Shown here in pieces: positions 61,570 through 64,000 of a DNA stretch of 64,000 nt. The notes below the pieces were generated by a model. That model made no database searches and was not told where the DNA came from. It saw only the letters and a list, made by a program, of their open reading frames with translations. This stretch comes from Ichthyophis bannanicus. Lineage: Eukaryota > Chordata > Amphibia > Gymnophiona > Ichthyophiidae. The translations under genes and the position numbers were made by a program. The stretch covers positions 1,355,235,834 through 1,355,299,833 of the forward strand of contig CM066033.1 of NCBI GenBank assembly GCA_033557465.1, written 5' to 3'. Within the stretch, counting starts at the first letter, position 1. Each line of letters opens with the position of its first letter.

Positions 61570-62467
61570 TCATGGTCGATCCTTGGCCAGTCTCGCCAAT
61601 CTCCTGCCACCTTCTACTGCTCTCTGCCACCGCATGCTAGCCACCTTAGCGGTGGTTGCAGCTTTGTCAGTTCTTTTAGCTGGACTCCTGGCCTCTTCCG
61701 GGAGATTTGCTGCCCCTAAGTCTCTCAACGCCCTCCAAGCTTCTTCACATGTCGTCACTCTCCGCAACCTGCCTTGTACTGTGAGCAATAAACCAAATGG
61801 ATATAGCCATTTATATGTCAGGTTGGCCCTCTGCAAGTAAGCCGTAACCTCCTTGAGTGCCCTTCTGCGCTGCAGCGTTCCCTGGGATAAGTCCTGGAAC
61901 AATTCCAACTTGTGTCCTTCCCATTGGAAGTTCTGTAGCTTTCTAGCTGCTCCCAGAAGACATTCTTTTATCTTGAAGGAGGACAAGCAGATCACAATGT
62001 CTCTTGGACAATTGTCCCTTATGGGCCCCAGCCCTCTATGTGCCCTTTCAATTTTCAGAGGCACCCCTTCAACCGCCTCTACTATGTCCGCGGCTTTTAA
62101 TAACTCTCCAAACACTTTTTGAACCACTGCCTCACTGTTCTTATATTTGGGATCCTCCGGGATATCTCGCACCCTGATGTTACATCTCCTGGATCGGTCC
62201 TCTAAGTTTTCTGTTTTAACCCTCATCTCCTCTTGAGCTTGCTGCAACTCCTCCCAGCCCTTCTGGAGACTCTCCACTGCTACCCCTTGATGTTCCAGGT
62301 GGGTCTTTGTGTCTTTCACCTGGCCTCCCAGATCGCTAAGGTCTTGTTTAATTGTTTGCAGGGTCTTACCTGTCTTTTCTCCATCCTTCCCGCTCCTTGA
62401 TGTCTCATAGGAGGAGCGAAATTCCGCCAGTTTTTTTCTTCACAGACCCCTCTCTTTTTGATTTATC
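61570..62467 (-). pseudogene. L1-C ORF1 RNA-binding protein
   Basis: The block 62319-61570 (249 codons) reads as an L1 ORF1 protein: a coiled-coil end (LQKGWEELQQAQEEMRVK), the signature TENLEDRSRRCNIRVRDIPE, then LKIERAHRGLGPIRDNCPRD, IVICLSSFKIKECLLGAARK and LSQGTLQRRRALKEVTAYLQ. A Met with MDKSKREGSV about 50 codons further upstream (62467) is the likely true start, but a frameshift near 62430 separates it. Confidence 0.78.
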
Positions 62468-62713
62468 CATGACTTATTGTTAGTGAGATCCACACTACAT
62501 GCAGTGGCTACTGGTAAGAGTTTTGCTGCTCCCCCCCCTGTACATTGTGGTATCTAGGCTGTGTCCCGCTCGCCCTTACTCAGGCACTTCTGCTCCTCCT
62601 GCTAGAAATGCCGCTGAATTGTAGCTTTATTTTGCCTTTGCCTTTGCCTCTGGACCTCTATGCTATTGCTCTCCCTGTGGGGCCCAGGATGTTGCTTGCC
62701 TGTCCTGCACCTT

Positions 62714-63240
62714 CTTTCCTAACAAGGGCTCTACAGATCAACCAACAGTAAGGATTTGAGGGTTTATTTTATTATATTAAATTGCTAGCTCTCTGACTGG
62801 GAGCTCTTAAAAGGTTTTTGTTGTATATTTTTAAAGCAAGGTTACTTTCTTTTTGGTGCTTTAGTGGAACTTTCCTTGAGCACAGGAGGTTGCTGAACTC
62901 TAGTAACCTCCTCAGTTTTGGAAACTGCTAACACCTAATCAGGAGTTAGTGGGCCTGATTACCTGAGAGCAGCTGAGGCCTGCATAAAAGGCTCCAGTTC
63001 CCTGCCCTGTTCAGGCTTTCCTAACAGGGGCTCTACAGATCAACCTACAGTAAGGATTTGAGGGTTTATTTTATTATATTAAATTGCTAGCTCTCTGACT
63101 GGGAACTCTTAAAAGTTTTTTTTTGTATATTTTTAAAGCAAGGTTACTTTCTTTTTGGTGCTTTAGTGGAACTTTCCTTGAGCACAGGAGGTTGCTGAAC
63201 TCTAGTAACCTCCTCAGTTTTGGAAACTGCTAACACCTAA
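62714..63240 (+). repeat. Direct repeat, about 221 bp, period 302 bp
   Basis: 62718-62938 and 63020-63240 are nearly identical (CTCTACAGATCAACC, GAACTTTCCTTGAGCACAGG, TTGGAAACTGCTAACACCTA). The 81 bases between them include GCCTGCATAAAAGGCTCCAG, a possible TATA box. The second copy runs directly into CR1-type ORF2 coding. They could be tandem promoter units of a LINE 5' UTR or a pair of short terminal repeats. Confidence 0.75.
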
Positions 63241-64000
63241 AAACTTAGAGAAGCTAGCAAAGTAGTCAAGAAGGCAAAGATTCAAAAGGAGGAGGAAATA
63301 GCCAATGCAATAAAATGGGGGGATAAGACATTTTTCAGATATATTAGTGAGAAGAGGAAGGGCAAAAGTGGGATTGTCAGACTCAAGGGTGCAGGGGAGG
63401 AATATGTAGAAGCTGATGAGGATAAAGCGGAATTGCTTAACAAATATTTTTGTTCTGTGTTCACAGATGAAAAACCAGGAGCAGGACCTCAGAAAACACC
63501 CACAAATAGGAACAGAAGCGAGGGACATCTTGAACAATTTTCAGAAGACTGTGTTCGTGAGAAACTAGCCCAACTTAAAGTAGACAAAGCGATGGGACCG
63601 GATGGGATACACCCTAGAATACTGAGGGAACTTGGGGATGTTCTAGCAACTCCACTGGCTGACCTTTTCAATGCCTCGTTGGAGTCGGGAGTGGTGCCAA
63701 AGGACTGGAGAGAGGCTCATGTGGTGCCTTTACACAAAAGCAGAAGTAAGGATGTGGTTGAAAACTACAGGCCGGTTAGTTTAAATTTGGTGGTGAGTAA
63801 ATTATTGGAAACGCTGCTGAAAGAGTAAATATTGAGGTCTCTGGAGTCCAGCGGATTACAGGATCCGAGGCAGCATGGATTCACCAGAGGCAGGTCTTGT
63901 CAGACAAATCTGATTGATTTCTTTGACTGGGTGACCAGGGAGTTGGACCAAGGGAGAGCTCTAGATGTGGTGTATTTAGTTTTCAGTAAAGCCTTTGACA
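63241..64000 (+). pseudogene. CR1-type LINE ORF2 fragment, runs off the window
   Basis: The frame opens at KLREASKVVKKAKIQKEEEI and has FFRYISEKRKGKSGIVRL, LLNKYFCSVFTDEKPG, DKAMGPDGIHPRILRELGDV, LESGVVPKDWREAHVVPLHK and NYRPVSLNLVVSKLLETLLK. A stop at 63828 interrupts it. Decayed QHGFTRGRSCQTNLIDFFDW and DVVYLVFSKAFD follow up to the window end. The endonuclease half is missing: coding starts right after the duplicated unit. It is a different CR1 family from the copies at 26875 and 44345. Confidence 0.8.

Larger units (their letters stand above)
56835..62480 (-). mobile_element. L1-C: diverged L1-type LINE, minus strand
   Basis: The layout is ORF1 (62467-61570), a short inter-ORF region of about 490 bases, ORF2 (61080-57108) and a 3' region ending in T-rich (A-rich on the element strand) sequence near 56835. 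The proteins are clearly L1-type but only distantly related to L1-A and L1-B. ORF2 is broken into at least eight frame blocks, so this is an older insertion. No target duplication could be fixed. Confidence 0.85.

Overview
This window is vertebrate nuclear DNA made almost entirely of transposable elements. No host protein-coding gene, rRNA gene, tRNA gene or CRISPR array was recognised. The mix comprises DIRS tyrosine-recombinase retrotransposons, several LINE clades (an RTE/BovB-like element, CR1, L2, L1-type and a restriction-like-endonuclease LINE of R4/Dong/Rex6 type), CORE/tRNA-type SINEs, hAT elements, a mariner-type MITE and solo-LTR-like elements. Abundant DIRS alongside CR1, L2 and L1 suits a large amphibian genome, possibly a caecilian. 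That is an inference from element content, and the sequence alone does not fix the species.

Layout. 1-955 is unrecognised. 956-14618 is one DIRS element (called DIRS-A here). A 3.3-kb RTE/BovB-like LINE (1144-4447, minus, 12-bp target duplication) sits near its left end, and a second, different DIRS (DIRS-B1, about 7360-11592) splits its reverse transcriptase. 14690-15520 holds old CR1 and RLE-LINE scraps. 15640-24430 is an L2 LINE (plus), opened by an L2-tail/SINE fragment that contains a 6.3-kb L1-type LINE (L1-A, minus), and opened again by a 348-bp hAT element. 24425-25755 holds an RTE-derived SINE-like piece and an old RLE LINE. 25755-33488 is DIRS-B2, the most complete copy of the B family, with a CR1 LINE inside gag and a 321-bp inverted copy of its own right end plus flank inside the recombinase. 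33642-36440 holds hammerhead-motif-like repeats, L2 and RLE pieces, and a solo-LTR-like insertion. 37193-38227 is a non-autonomous hAT carrying a 150-bp-arm palindrome. 39440-40170 is a minisatellite. 40405-41085 is L2. 42094-44112 is a SINE split by a hAT that is itself split by an LTR-like element. 44345-45448 is CR1. 45450-53660 is a minus-strand RLE LINE split by a mariner MITE and by a nearly full-length L1-type LINE (L1-B). 53745-54034 is a tRNA-type SINE. 56835-62480 is a third, more diverged L1-type LINE (L1-C). 62714-64000 is a duplicated unit joined to a CR1-type ORF2 that runs off the window.

How the parts work. LINE proteins (ORF1 RNA-binding protein, ORF2 endonuclease and reverse transcriptase) would copy their own RNA into a nicked target. 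DIRS proteins (gag, RT-RNase H, methylase-like region, tyrosine recombinase) would make a circular DNA and recombine it into the genome. Every copy examined carries stops or frameshifts, so all appear dead. Many stops are TGA where a sister copy or the family has CGA or CGT, as expected from CpG decay. The nesting gives a clear relative order: RTE and DIRS-B1 are younger than DIRS-A; L1-A is younger than the L2; the CR1 is younger than DIRS-B2; the LTR-like element is younger than the hAT, which is younger than its SINE.
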